DNA of 64,000 nucleotides from Aplectana chamaeleonis (Eukaryota; Nematoda; Chromadorea; Rhabditida; Cosmocercidae): contig JAPDOI010000133.1 of NCBI GenBank assembly GCA_029168955.1, forward strand, positions 247,501 through 311,500. Direction: 5' to 3'. Shown here piece after piece: positions 43,042-55,099 of this stretch. Position 1 is the stretch's first letter. Every line of letters starts with the position of its first letter. The translations under genes and the position numbers were made by a program. The notes under the pieces are model-generated. The model was not told the DNA's origin and searched no databases. It saw only the letters and a program-made list of their open reading frames with translations.

Positions 43042-44220
43042 GAATACATGAAACAGAAAGAATAAAAAGAGAAAAAATTCGATTTTTAAGCAGAACGCCG
43101 AAAAAACGTGGAAAGACAGGAGAAGAACATGCTGAAAACCATGTTTCGTTTTTGAGCGTTTTTGAGTTGTTAGCCTCCTACGGTGACTAAAGATAGCGAA
43201 AAGCCCGCTCAAAAACGTTAACTTTTCAAGAAAAAACGTTTTAAAAAAACTTCTGAAAATCATTTGAAATTCGCGCCGGCATCGACTCGGGATAGTTACG
43301 CGGAGGGCGCAAGGAACAGTTCTACATACAGTGGCATGCCCTGTACTTAGCGACACGACGTTCTGCTCAAATATTGCGAAAGTGCCAAATGATTGACGGA
43401 AGGGCCGGCTTCTTTTGACGGAATTCCTTACATTCCACTTCCTCTACGCTCACAATGGTACGTTTTTGAGCAGCCAAGCTCGTTGTGCGTTCTAACAGGG
43501 GCCCGAGGAAGGGAATGAGCATAAAAAATGGAAAGTGGATTTCAGCGCGTACGATGCCTTTAACATTTCAAAATTTAACATCATAGAAAAAGTCGGAAGA
43601 CGAAAAACGAAAAAATAGGTCGTCGATTTTCGGGAACTACTTTTTCCGGAACACTTTCAGTTAAAAAATTATTTCTGGGAATTTTCGAAAAATTTCATAA
43701 AAGTGCCATGAGCAGGAGCAGACAATGGTGACGGATGAGATATTCATGTACGAAGAACCGAGAGACAAATTTTGATTTGACCTAACACGCGGTGAAAACA
43801 CCCATTTTTTTTTCAAATTTTCACCTGAATCTGAAAAAACTGCGGTATGAGAGAAAAAAAAGGGAACAATTGTTTCCTAGAAGACCAGAAGACGGAGGAA
43901 AAACTTCAAAATTTCTCAAAAACTGCAAGCAAGTGAAAAAAAAGAGTTTTCAAAAAATTTTTTTTTTCAAAATAATTCTGGGAAGAAGAGCTCAAAAGAG
44001 GGCCAAGAGGCGGGGAAACAGAAACACTAAATAGAAAAACTCAACGAGTAAAAACTTCAAAATTTATCAAAGTTCAATAACGGTTAGACTGGTTTCGCTA
44101 ATTTTTTGGAAGAAAAAACCCAAAAAAAAATGGTTATGAGAAAGTTGGAAAAGTTGAAAACAAAAGGATCGCGAGATGGAAAACGGAAGAGATGAGAGAA
44201 AACCTCTCACAAGGGAAGCA
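43042..44220. other. A-rich, no gene recognised
   Basis: Purine-rich sequence with many aaaaa runs, especially 43780–44200. An 80-codon Lys/Arg-rich ORF at 43792 reflects composition. No splice-flanked exon or TIR was seen. Confidence 0.5.
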
Positions 44221-44232
44221 CAATAAGTAATA

Positions 44233-45260
44233 GTGACCATTCCAAATGAGATGTACTTTTATAGAACCATTTTCGGACGAAAAGTCCGAATATGACCATC
44301 GCAGCTGCCTAGACCCACTCTGAAAGAAGTTATAGGCATTTTTTCTCTGACTTTCGTGCCTATTGTACCCTCCAAAAAGCGCATAATGTTTACGAAAATC
44401 CGGAAACGGACCTCATAATCGTGTTCAGCGCCCAAAACTATCCTACTGAGCAAAGTTTGGGTGAAGGAACATTTTCTGAACTTTGAGGAGACTAACAGCG
44501 TTCTGGATTTGTACGGATTTTCGGTTGGGCTTTTATTTATACCAATCAGAGGGATCTCGAAGCGTTTTAGAAAAATATTCCAGATTTGACTTGAAATTCG
44601 CCCTGTGTGTTATTTGGGGTGCTGATCACGAATCTGAGGTTCATTTATCGATATTCCGAAGTTTTCGACTGTATTCGCTCACAGATTCCCATCGGGGGAG
44701 AATTTCATAGCAATTCGCGACTTTTGACGATTTCCGGAGCGCTACTATAGATTAAGCTCAGATTATTTCTCTGGGGGTCATTTGGAGTGCTGAACACGAA
44801 TCTGATGTCGGTTTATCGATTTTTGGTAGCTTACGGTAGATTACGGTGGGTATACGGTAGTTTGATGAAAGTCTCAGATTTCTCTCAAAGTTTCTATGTG
44901 GGGGTTATTTGGGGTGCTGAATGCGAATTCGATGTTCATTTGTCGATTATCGGAATATTGAGGTAGCTTTCCCCTCCTAAAAGGCATGTTACCTACCGTA
45001 ACCTACAGTAAACCCTAAAATTTGGGCAAGCAAACCCCAGATTTGAGTTCAGCATCTCAGACTACCGCTACATACATGTTTTTAGCGAAATCCGGAGAAA
45101 AATTTGAAAACACTCTGAAAAATTCATGGTACCTTGCCGCGAAGCTTTCAAAAACGCTCATAGCTTGTTTCAGAGTGGGTCTAGGCAGCTGCGATGGGCA
45201 TATTCGGACTTTTCGTCCAAAAATGGTTCTAGAAAGTTCATTTCATTTGGTATGGTCACT
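44233..45260. mobile_element. Family L element, complete 1.0-kb copy with TIRs
   Basis: The left end agtgaccattccaaatgaga through ccgaatatgaccatcgcagc to aagaagttatagg is inverted at the right (catagcttgtttcagagtgg, ggcagctgcgatgggcatat, ending tttggtatggtcact). TIRs are about 105 bp and outer flanks agtgacc/ggtcact pair. The interior has the same modules as 15178–16192. No transposase is present. Confidence 0.85.
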
Positions 45261-45979
45261 ATGACTTATTGTGGTTCCCTTGTCAGAATTTACCAGAAAA
45301 CGACTTTTCGACGAATATCCGACTTTTCGGCTATAGTCGGATTTCGGGCTTTTTCGAATATCCTAGCTTCCGTGAAAAAAAAGCGACCTATACTAGTTCA
45401 GACTGAATGTAAGGTGAAAATATGGACACTTTTTCTTGCACAACCTCTTTCTGCGAATTCCAACCCACTTAGTACTAATTGTATTTCACATTCTTAGATT
45501 CCTATGGCCTTTTCAAGACTTTAACTGTCTTAACTGCAGCTTGCAAATGCATATATCATTTACGTTGTGGTATAGAAATTCGAATAATATGCAGCTAATT
45601 GACTGCTCATTATTGACCACCTACGTATCTATGTATAGAGAAAATAACATGGCTGAGCACAAACAGCCTTACCGACGGCTGAAATAGAATATACTTGTTA
45701 TTCTCTAGCATTCTGCACAAGTTATCCTGCCTGGAAAACAGTAACTAAGCTAATTAAGTAGCAGGTGATGAAAGTCAATCTACGATCCAGCAATTAGAAG
45801 TCGGGAAGGAAGGAATCTGACAGAATTTCCGTCACAAACACAACACGACGAGACAAATTACCACCATCAGTGGAGGGAAGTGGTCTCTTCCCACGGGCTC
45901 AGCCGTCGTGGTGGTGCTCGCGGCTCAGACGACATCGAAGGAGGAGGAGCTGCCTGGCCACGCCCACATTGTATGATGG

Positions 45980-46112
45980 ACCACCTGCGAACAGATTGTC
46001 CGCTGATACGCATCTGCACGGCTCTGCAGGGGACTGACAAGGGAAGTATGCAAAGCGTATGTCGGCTCTGCGGAAACGAATAGTGTTGCTAATATCTCTT
46101 GGGCATATATAG
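45980..46112. repeat. Short dispersed repeat, inverted relative of 48290–48376
   Basis: gtatgcaaagcgtatgtcgg, then cggaaacgaatagtgttgct, is the inverse of 48290–48376 (actattcgttttcgcaggtc, cgacatacgctttctatac). A third relative is at about 56945–56990 (gtatctgcggaaacgactag). The second mariner is inserted directly beside it. Confidence 0.6.
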
Positions 46113-46114
46113 TA

Positions 46115-47349
46115 TTAGGGTGAGTCATAAGTTCTTGGAATTTTTCAAAAATTCATATTAATTCGCGCGCGAATAGATCAAATGCCACTCGTGCGCGGTT
46201 GTTTGCTAGGTAGACCAAACCTCGTTAATCAATACCTGCCAGCCCTCGAAACGCCATTCGTGGCTCAGTAAAGTGTCGGAAAAAGAGCACGCTCGCGTAC
46301 TGATTCTTCACTACTTCGAAAGAGGTTCCACAGCTGCTCAAACTGTTAAGGAAATAAGGGCCAACGAAGGAAGGTATCGAATTGCGGCCAGTACTGTGTA
46401 CAACTGGTATCAAAAGTTTCGCTCCGGCAGCTGCTCTCTGAAGGACAAGCCGAGATGTGGAAGGCCACGAATTCACGACCCCACGTTGGCGGCGAATGAG
46501 CTGGAGAAAAACCCGCACCTTCACAGCAGAGGTCAGCTTACAGGGAGTTCGCAGTCAACCGCAGTTCGCCAGCTACACAATATGGGACTGAGACCGAAAA
46601 AGCCGTCCGTGATTCCTCACACTTTATACGACACCGACAGGAATCGCAGGATGGCCATTTGTCAAGAACTACTGAAACGGCACCACAAAGGAAGTTTTTT
46701 GGTCGCATCATTACATGTGATGAGAAGTGGTGCTACTATAACAATCCTGACCTGTCTGTGCAATGGGTTAAGCCCTTTGCGTCGCCAGATCCTGTGCAAA
46801 GTCGGGATATCCACGGAAAAAAGAGTCTACTGACCGTTTTTTTTTTTGTCCACTGATGGAGTTGTGTTCTGGAAATTACTTCCGCCAGGAAAGACTATAG
46901 ATGCTGACTACGTCTGCCAAGAACTAGAAGAAATGGTCACCAACGCGGAGAAAAATGGACGAAAACGTGACCAGATCCTACTGCTCTGGGACAACTGCCG
47001 CCCACACATAGCGAAAAAAACTCAAGAAAAATTGAAGGAGCTGCAGTTGGAAACTCTCCCTCATCCAGCCTACAGTCCAGATATTGCTCCATCGGACTAC
47101 CATTTATTCAGAAGCCTCGAACACTGGTTGAGGGGAAAGCAGCTTAAGACCGAAGAGAACTTGAGGACCGAGTTGGACGCTTTTTTTGCATCGAAGCGGC
47201 GCTCATTCTACGACTACGGTATTCGAAGTCTCGCTCGTCGTCTGCAGAAAGTTGTTCGTTGTAATGGCTCTTACTTTGAATAAATTTGTTACCTTGTGTT
47301 TAAGAAAAAATAAAAATAAAAAATTCCAAGAACTTGTGACTCACCCTAA
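46115..47349 (+). mobile_element. Mariner-family DNA transposon, element 2
   Basis: The element is 1,235 bp, flanked by TA at 46113–46114 and 47350–47351. The 31-bp terminal inverted repeats (46115–46145 and 47319–47349, beginning ttagggtgagtcataagttc) differ at one position. It encodes a broken transposase (46273–47283). Termini and protein differ clearly from the element at 40497, so it is another mariner subfamily. Confidence 0.97.
46273..47283 (+). pseudogene. Mariner transposase, frameshifted
   Basis: The frame opens at a GTG (46273), probably a mutated start codon, and encodes the DNA-binding half (SEKEHARVLILHYFERGSTA…). It shifts in the T6 run at 46695–46700 and again in an 11-T run at 46837–46847, where the usual Trp-rich strand has been replaced. 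The catalytic triad is readable across frames: first Asp in ITCDEKWCYY, second in LLLWDNCRPH, third in PSDYHLF, with 34 residues between the last two. It ends in NGSYFE, the normal mariner C-terminus. It is not functional as read. Confidence 0.92.
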
Positions 47350-47355
47350 TAGAAC

Positions 47356-48277
47356 TGCGCAGTACCCCGTCCCGAGCCGGAGGTTCAGAGAAGTTATAAG
47401 CTCAAAACGGTCAATTTTTGCGATTTTTGTACCTTTAAAAACGCGCATTAGTCTTCGAAAAATCCTGAGACAGATCTCATAATTGTGTTCAGCGCCCGAA
47501 ACTACTCCCCCCCCCCCTGAGCAAAGTTTGGGGACCAGCCGATTTTCCAAACTTTGCGCAGACTGATAGCGTTTTTGACTTGTACGGATTTTCAATTGGG
47601 CGGTTATATATATCAATTTGGGGTTGTTAAGGCGCTTCAGAAAAATGTTCCAGATTTGACCTAAAATTCTCCCAGGGGGGAGGTTTGGGGCGCTGATCAC
47701 GAATCTAAGGTTTGTTTGTCGATTTTCCAAAGTTTTCGGCTAATTTCGTTCAAGGCTTCTCAACCGGGGAAAATTTTGAGGAAAAAACGCCACTTTCGAA
47801 ATTTTCGAAGTGCTACGGTAGATATTGCTCAAATTGTTCCTCTGGAAGGTTATTTGGAGTGCTAAACACGAATCTGGAATCCGTTTATCTATTTTCTTCA
47901 GATTACGGTAGATTACGGTGGGTATACGGTAGTTTTGTCAAAATCTCAGATTTTACTCAAAATTTGTATACGGCGGTTATTCGGGGTGGAGAATACGAAT
48001 TTGATGTCCATTTGCCGTATTTCAAACATTTAATATAGGTTTTGCCCCCCAAATTACATATTACCTACCGTACCCTACAGTAAACCTCAGAATTTCGACA
48101 AACAGACCCCAGATTCGTTTTCAGCATCCTAGGTTACCCCTACACACAAGTTTTCAGCAAAATCCGAGAAATTTTTTCAAACTCCCAAAAAAAAAATGGG
48201 GACCCTTGCCTTTTCGCGGAGCTTGAAAAATGCTCATAACTTGTTCGAACCTGCACCTCGGGGCGGGATGCTGCGCA
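47356..48277. mobile_element. Family L-related element with different termini
   Basis: Starts cgcagtaccccgtcccgagc to agaagttataagctc and ends with the inverse gctcataacttgttcgaacc to ggggcgggatgctgcgc; the interior carries family L modules (gtgctaaacacgaatctgg, gtgggtatacggtag). It is probably a subfamily. It begins 7 bp after the mariner element. Confidence 0.75.
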
Positions 48278-48767
48278 TTTTTACTATTGAGCCACAAGAG
48301 ATACTAACGATACTATTCGTTTTCGCAGGTCCGACATACGCTTTCTATACTTCCCTTGTGAGACTGTCCAGATGTTCACAAAATTGCCTCCCACCCAAAA
48401 TATTCGGGGAGCTGACATGTTTTTTACAGTTCAAATTCCATTTGGGACCACTTCGCTTGAATTGAATAATCTGATATTTTGAACTGGGAAATATGGATCA
48501 AGTCGTCTATTTTTCTGTACTGAAAGCAAAGTTGAAGAATGCGTATACCTGCGAGTGCGGAATGAGACCAGCATTCCAAAACTTAAGGTAAAGAAAGGAA
48601 AAATTATACGCTAGCTGAATTTTATTGATTACTTACATCTTGATGAGCTAAACTTAACACTTTCCCAAGCATCGTAACCCACTAAACTTAACAAACAATT
48701 AACAACGCATTCGATCTACATCAGGGATGGGGTGGAGTGCTACGTTGGCCCGGACCTTGTTGGAGCT

Positions 48768-49013
48768 AAAGTCGGCCCGAATTAGACTGTCCGCCCACGC
48801 GGTCGGCGTGCGTGTCGAGCGGCCGTCACAAAGTCTTTTGTTGGAAAAGACAACCCACGAGATACAGCGAGATATTGTAAGATACAGCTGAATAGGATAT
48901 TGTTAACTATTTGTCTGGTATTCCTGCGAATCGACTCAAAGGACACAGAAACACCTTCGCGATAGCCGCGCGCCGACCGCGTGGGCGGACAGTCTCATTC
49001 GGACAGACTTTAC
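48768..49013. mobile_element. Palindromic MITE family A, copy 7
   Basis: aaagtcggcccgaattagac then tgtccgcccacgcggtcggc at the left; gcgccgaccgcgtgggcgga then cagtctcattcggacagact at the right. It is the longest copy. Confidence 0.85.
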
Positions 49014-49884
49014 GTCCCCCCTTGGTGACCACAATTTTCAAAAGAAGTCGAATTTTTTTCTCAAAACTTCGACAATCTTGGGGCCGAAGAGTTGGAAAGC
49101 GAATTTTTTTTGTAATTCTTACTTTATATACAACACCCTTTTCCCTCTTGACGAGTTTGGGTGAGTGTTTCCCAATTTTCGCATGAAAATGTTTACGCCC
49201 CCCCCCGATTTCCGATTTTTCGGAAATTTTCACGTCATCCCTCCTTGTCCAGTAACTCATCAACCACTTCCCACTGATCAGGGATGCACGGAACCATCCG
49301 CCTTCCGGTTTCCGGTTCCGTTTTTCGGATTTTCGGAACATCCGTTTTTCGGAATTTCGAGGTAGATATCAAAAAAATCCGATTAAAGCGGTCTGGCAAA
49401 AGCGTCTCTTCTCACTATGCAACACTCACATCCTCATACCATAATGCATCAAAAAACATGTTTCCATTCAGGGAGGACTTAAACCCGAGCTAGAAATATG
49501 TACATGTTGTCTGCTCATGTAGGGCTCACCACAAGTGCAAGTGAGCAGATGATCGAGATAATTATAGCCACTAAAATTGCATTTTCAGTGCAAACTCAAA
49601 AACATTGTATTTTTCTGCCCAGCACTCAGGCCATTCAGAAATCTGACACAGCGTGGAGCAGTGGGAGGAGCAACACAATAATAAAGATGTAAAGCTAAAA
49701 TTAAACTTTTATGTACTGTATGGTTAAGGTCCACGTAAGGTTCCAAGATGCTCTCAATATGGAAGAACTTTTCGACGATCCGTGGCCGTATTCATGAAAC
49801 TGCGCGGGTTAATGAACGACTCTGGACCCTCCTGAGAAGCTCCCGTAGTTTCAAGAACACGGTCACCGGCCTTTTGCAGCGATA

Positions 49885-50313
49885 TCTACTTAAGCGCATC
49901 TTTTATAGTCCTCACCGCAAGCGCGGCACGCGCGTGACGCGCGGGAAGGACGGTTGACTATGAAAGTACTTACCGCGCGGCAGGCTCGGGACTTTCATAG
50001 TCCATCAGCACCGCCATAACGGCGCCGCCCAGATCGCCGTGGCGGTTTTACCGTTTAAATCAATAATTGTTTCTCGATTTGAGTCCACTTCAACATTAAT
50101 AGTTCTGGTACTATCCTGGGCTACCGCATACGCAAACGCAAGCTAGGAATTTCTGTACAAGTCCCAGTTGAGACCCGACTTTTACCCGCACCGCCATGGC
50201 GGTGCCGCCGGAGATTTCATAGTGACTTCCCGCTCGTCCCGCGCGTCACGCGCGCGCCGCGCTTGCGGTGAGGACTATAAAAGATGCCTTAAGTTATGTC
50301 TACAAATATTTCC
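49885..50313. mobile_element. Foldback element, 429 bp, GC-rich arms
   Basis: Left atctacttaagcgcatcttt, atagtcctcaccgcaagcgc, ggcacgcgcgtgacgcgcgg pairs almost perfectly with the right gcgcgtcacgcgcgcgccgc, gcttgcggtgaggactataa, aagatgccttaagt. The interior holds further pairs (accgccatggcggtgccgcc). No coding potential. Confidence 0.85.
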
Positions 50314-50550
50314 AAATCTAGGTGTGTAACTGCTAAAGATAGCTTCAAGACGGCCTGCGGGGACGTTTTCTCAGCCGAGTTGGAACAGTAACTAGAGATC
50401 CGGCAGATTTTAAGGTGTTCAGAGGACTTTTCCCGCTTTCGGCTCAAAGCGCTATCTATGGGCGTCACTCAGGGTGTTGAACGCGAATCTGAGGTCCGTT
50501 CCTCGACCTAAGGTCGATATAACGCTGTTTAGCCAGCCTAGACTGCATAA

Positions 50551-51353
50551 TACTCAGACAGTAGATGCGGGCGGATCGCTGGCTTTTGGCGGGCGGATCG
50601 GCATCCCCCCAAAATCCGCCTGCCAGTGGCCAGCGATCCGCCCGCCATTAGCCAGCGATCCGCCCTCGATGCCACATGTGGGTTATTCCGATGGTTCCTA
50701 CCACGGTCTCCATGTACGACCATCCCCCCCCTAGCCGTGGGGACTATTCTCTCAGCTGCCAAAAATTATTCTCCAGCTTCTGAGTGATCCTGCAAAGGTG
50801 ACTTGAAGTCACTTTCTAGGATCGTCCTCGAAATTCCGAGTGAGCATTCAGTGCGATGGAGCGCCTATTATACCCTTCGGTTTGTTTACTATGAGCATGA
50901 TACTGATACCAGAAAAGAACTCGTCAATGACTGACAAGTTTCATCGAGTAAAATTTGAGCGGCCAGATCGCGGGCTATCAAAGCAGTGGTGGGCGGATCG
51001 CTGGCTATCAAAGCCCTGGTGGGCTGATCGCTGGCAGGTTGCGGGCGGATCGCTGCATCTTATAGCTCAGCGGGCGGATCGCTGGCTAACAAAGCCCTTG
51101 CGGGCGGATCGCTGGCAGGTAGCGGGCGAATCGCCGCTTTTGAGCTTGCTGGAGATCCGCCCGCCAGCGTGATCTACTTTCCCAGGTGCCGCTATCCACC
51201 CGCCAAAACCCAGCGATCCGCCCGCGGAGACAACGAGAGGCAGAAATCTGGCCGGCGAGGCCACGATGGGCAGCGATCCGCCCGCAACTTGTTGGCGTAC
51301 CGCCCGCAGAGGCCTTGATTGCCAGTGGTCAGTCCGCACCTATTTTCTGAGTA
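50551..51353. mobile_element. Family O element, long copy (inverted relative of 31094)
   Basis: Starts tactcagacagtagatgcgg and ends gtccgcacctattttctgag then ta. The core at about 50690–50980 is the inverse of the core at 31381–31640, including the TATA-like block (here tattatacccttcgg). The remaining sequence is arrays of gcgggcggatcgctggc and its complement. Confidence 0.8.
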
Positions 51354-51515
51354 GAGTATTTCAAAAATCGATAAAGAGATTTCAAATTCGTGTTCGGCAC
51401 CCAAAGTAGCCCCCAGAGGAAAGTTTTGAACTAAATTTAGGACTTTCACAAAACTACCGTTTACCCACCGTAACCTACTGTAATATATCAAAAATCGATA
51501 AAAGGGGCCGAGTTA
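51354..51515. repeat. Family L fragment
   Basis: caaattcgtgttcggcaccc, taacctactgtaatatatc and aaaatcgataaa modules of family L, without termini. Confidence 0.5.
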
Positions 51516-51517
51516 TG

Positions 51518-51796
51518 TACTGTGCTTCTATGGGCCCGATTCCGGTCCGCAATCGCGTCTTGACAGGCTTTGCGGCCGCACGCTTCCGAGTCGAAACAGT
51601 TTCCAGCGCCGCAGCCGCCGATCTGTTGACTCTAGGTGGGTTTCGAAAAGTGGAAACTAAAAAATTGGAGAAAACTATAAAGCAGCCTTATCGAGTCGGC
51701 TTTGGGGCTAGAAACTCGACTGACTAGAGCGCGTGCGGCCGTAAAGCGTGTCGAGACGCAATCGCGGACCGGAATTTGGCCCAGAGAAGCACAGTT
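51518..51796. mobile_element. Palindromic MITE family B, copy 3
   Basis: Starts tactgtgcttctatgggccc and ends ggcccagagaagcacagt; the inner arms match copies at 11862 and 18730. Confidence 0.85.
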
Positions 51797-52003
51797 TTGA
51801 GCATTCAAAATAATCTGTATAGAAACGTTTCGAGGCAAACATACCGCAGCGGTACAAAAGTCATCAAAAGTCGCATATTATCCCATACATTTTCCCGTAG
51901 CTGCTCAGAGAGTGACACCGGTCGGATCGCGGGCGTATGGCGGGCCTAGCAACGCCCACTTCGCTATCCTACCGCCATTGTCCCCGGATCAGCCCAGCAT
52001 ATC

Positions 52004-52145
52004 CTCTGGTTCCGAGCCAGATTTACTCTGTTCCCTCGCGCGCTTGTGCGGAGCGAGGGTAGAGACAGCGAGAAGTTGTGGGGAGAAGGAGACGCAGCGT
52101 ACGCACGCAGACGCAAACAGAAATAAATCACACTCGGAAACAGAG
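52004..52145. mobile_element. MITE family C, compact copy
   Basis: atcctctggttccgagccag at the left is inverted as ctcggaaacagaggat at the right; the interior gcggagcgagggtagagaca then agaaggagacgcagcgtacg matches 29441–29592. A second self-complementary block, 52180–52360, follows. Confidence 0.75.
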
Positions 52146-52399
52146 GATATAGATCCTGCCGGGCTGATTCCGGAACAAGAACGGGGTGGATGTTGCTCGG
52201 CCCACCATGCGCCAGCGCTCCGATCGAAACCCAAACGGCTGTCCTCGATCCGATCGACGACTTATCGCGATCAGGCCGTCCAGCCTACCGCCATTCACAC
52301 GCCAAGCTACCGCCATTCACCCGAAGAGGCTTTCAGCGCCGGCGGTCCGACCGGTGTTACTATCTGAGTGGAGGCTGCTAACCAAACCTGTGAAGAGTT

Positions 52400-53790
52400 C
52401 TCGAAATTGACAAACGGACCCTCGATTCGTGTTTAAATCCCCGAGCGAGCCCTAGAGGCAAGCTCTCAGCTGAATCCAAGGCAATTTTTCTGAGATATGC
52501 ATAATGGGTGAATTTTTTCGCCCGATTGGGAAAATCCCACTAACCAGGTTCAGAGAAGTCTTCAGCAGCTAAAAGCACAGACTTGAGAACGTCATCAGAA
52601 GTACATTAGCTGGTATGAATTTCGTAGAAAATGTCATTGTTGACTACTTTTGAGTCCTACAACTTTAAGATTTCCTAATCGTACTCTTCACATGCGTAAA
52701 CACACAAAAAATGCAAGCAAGTCGAAACCTTACTAGCGCCCTAATGAGTCCCTTCTCGTGTTCATGTGATTACAGCAAAAAAAAACAACACCAATTAGAG
52801 TGGATTTTTCTAGAATGTGAATATTTTTTCACATGTTTGTGTATATGTATGTATATGCATAAATACTACATAGTTCTAATGATCTTACATTCAGCAACTT
52901 TTTTTCCAAGAACCTCCACATTTCAACACATTCATTTTTGACTTGGTCAATGAAAAACGAAATTTTCTCTTATTAAAGATTTTCAACACACCTATCAAAT
53001 CCGAAAAAATACGTTTTTTTCACAAAAACTTTCGATTTTTTTTAAATTTTTTATTTTGAATTTTTTTTGGAGAAAATTTTGAACTTTCTTGAAATCCATC
53101 CAGATTCCGCCGGAAGAATGCAAGTCAAAACATAAGAATATCATCCTATCGAAGAAAATTTGTGAAAATTGTGAGGAGAAGGGATAACTCCAAAACCTCC
53201 GCATATATCAAAAGTAGTATAAACCATTATAAGAAAAGCAAACAAAAATTGGGGTGCATAATTCGAGGAGAAAAACAAGGAATATTCTCTAGGAAAATTC
53301 GCCGCGATTGGACCGTGATAATGCCGCGTCGGCACCCGCAAGGCGCAGACAAGGCCTCGCCGCGGAGCCTACGGTGTTCTATTCAGTCGATCGGGCCGAT
53401 GTAAGACGTTCAACGCGAAATGTTCACCGATAGAGTAAGGAGCATAATCGGCATGAGCAGTCCTCTGTGCAAGGGAAAACAGTCCAAACACTTCAAGAGG
53501 CTTAGGGCCATGGAAAAAACCCAAGGAACGACTAGTCGGACGAGACCTAGCGTGAGTCAGGCAAATAAATAGCCCAGTGGCGTCTGCAATTGCGTGGCAT
53601 ATCTAATGTTCACGATAGCAAAGTTCGTTAATCGGACGCGGTCTCTGGAACTTCGAGCCACCTTCTCCTCATGGCTGCACGAAAATATTTTTGACAGGAA
53701 GTACACTTCAGGACCTATCCATATTTCAAAACCGGAAGTGAGCTTGGAAGTGGCTTGAGTACGAATTCGAGAGACAAGCCAGGAGCATTA
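52400..53790. other. No gene recognised
   Basis: A short family L fragment at 52400–52480, then A/T-rich sequence (52690–53250) and unclassified sequence to 53790. No splice-flanked exon was found. Confidence 0.4.
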
Positions 53791-53795
53791 TACCC

Positions 53796-55095
53796 GGGAC
53801 TAGTGTAAATAACCTCCTAGAACGCCTTGGGCTCACTTGTGCCTGACGCGGTCAATTCGCATCTTTGCCGAGGTGTGCAGTCCTAACAGTCAGTCGTGTC
53901 CACTTGTCATGGTCTTCAGCCACAATTTGAACAAATTCCATCTTTCTGTCCACTTCCAGCAAAGATAAATATCGAGCCTGAATTGCCTTTCAATGCCAAG
54001 TGATTTCAAATCCTCCTTCATCTTATCCGTCCAAAACCTTCACACACGTCCAGGCGACCGTTTCCACACAGGACTCGGAAGCATCCTTAAAAAGTGTTGA
54101 AGAAGGCGATCTGGCGGTCTTCTCAAAATATGCCCGAACAGACGAAGACGACCTTCTGTTGCCGCTTAAGATGACGTTGGGAGACGTTGACACCTCCCTC
54201 GTCTCAATCGATAATGTTATGGGTCGATTTCGTTGTAGAAATCTTCGTTGTGACACATCAGCGGCCGGAAATATCCAAGCAAAAGTTTTAACAGCTACCT
54301 CTCCGTGCAATCCAACCTCTCCATCTGCGTCTTCGGTGCTGCCCACGTCTCCGATCCGTACATCATGATAGGGCGAAAAACGGATAAGTAGACGCGCAAC
54401 TTGACTTCCTTCGCGATGTCGGTAGACCACAAACACTTGGTTAGGGACAGAAATCATCCACCAGTTTGATACGTTGTCCGTCCACACAAACACCCGTTGA
54501 AGGCCTCTGAGAGACCCACATCTGCTTGCATTTGTCGGGACAAAGACGAAGTCCATAGGCTGCGGCATACTTCGAAACGAGGTTCGCAACCCTTTGCAGT
54601 TTTGCGTTGTTTTCGGAAAATAACACAATATCGTCGGCGTTTTCCAGGTCGACAAGGGAGCGCCTTGATAGTGTTAGTATCAAGTCCGCAGTAAACTGAT
54701 CTGCAACTCTAGGCATAATGTCATTAACGGCGAAGTTTAATAGAAAAGGTCCTGCTACAGCTCCTTGTCTTCCTACTGTTTTCACCTCGAATGCTAACGT
54801 AAATCCGACAGGTGTACAAGCTGCTGCTGTTGTTTCTTTGTCAAAGTCCTCGATTAGTCGAACATACTTTTCCGGAACTCCATCGGCTCGCAGAGTGTTG
54901 AGCAATCGATCACGATGAGGAGATATGAATGCGGCTCCGAAGTCTAAGAAGACCACTACTTTGGCTCCGAAAATCGCTGCCACAATTCAACTAATTCTAT
55001 CACGAAGAACGCTGAAAAAGATTGCAGATCTTCCAAGTCGGAATCTCAGCTTGCTCAGGAGCCGTCTCTTCTTCACAATCTGAGAAACCCACAAC
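53796..55095 (-). pseudogene. RTE-like non-LTR retr-element fragment (RT and C-terminal part)
   Basis: On the minus strand this aligns with the reverse transcriptase at 63720–64000: conserved text includes RDRLLNTLRADGVPEKYVRL (about 54880) and the upstream finger region out to about 55090. The motif-A equivalent reads FLDFGAAFIS and the catalytic box reads NADD rather than the usual Y/F-A-D-D, so it would be inactive. From 54500 down to about 53850 the C-terminal domain (PIMMYGSETWAAP, then a GHILRRPPDR block) is readable only by switching frames and passing stops. It is truncated upstream of motif 2, as expected for 5'-truncated retrocopies, and ends near 53800 without a visible poly-A tail. 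Confidence 0.88.
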
Positions 55096-55099
55096 TGAG

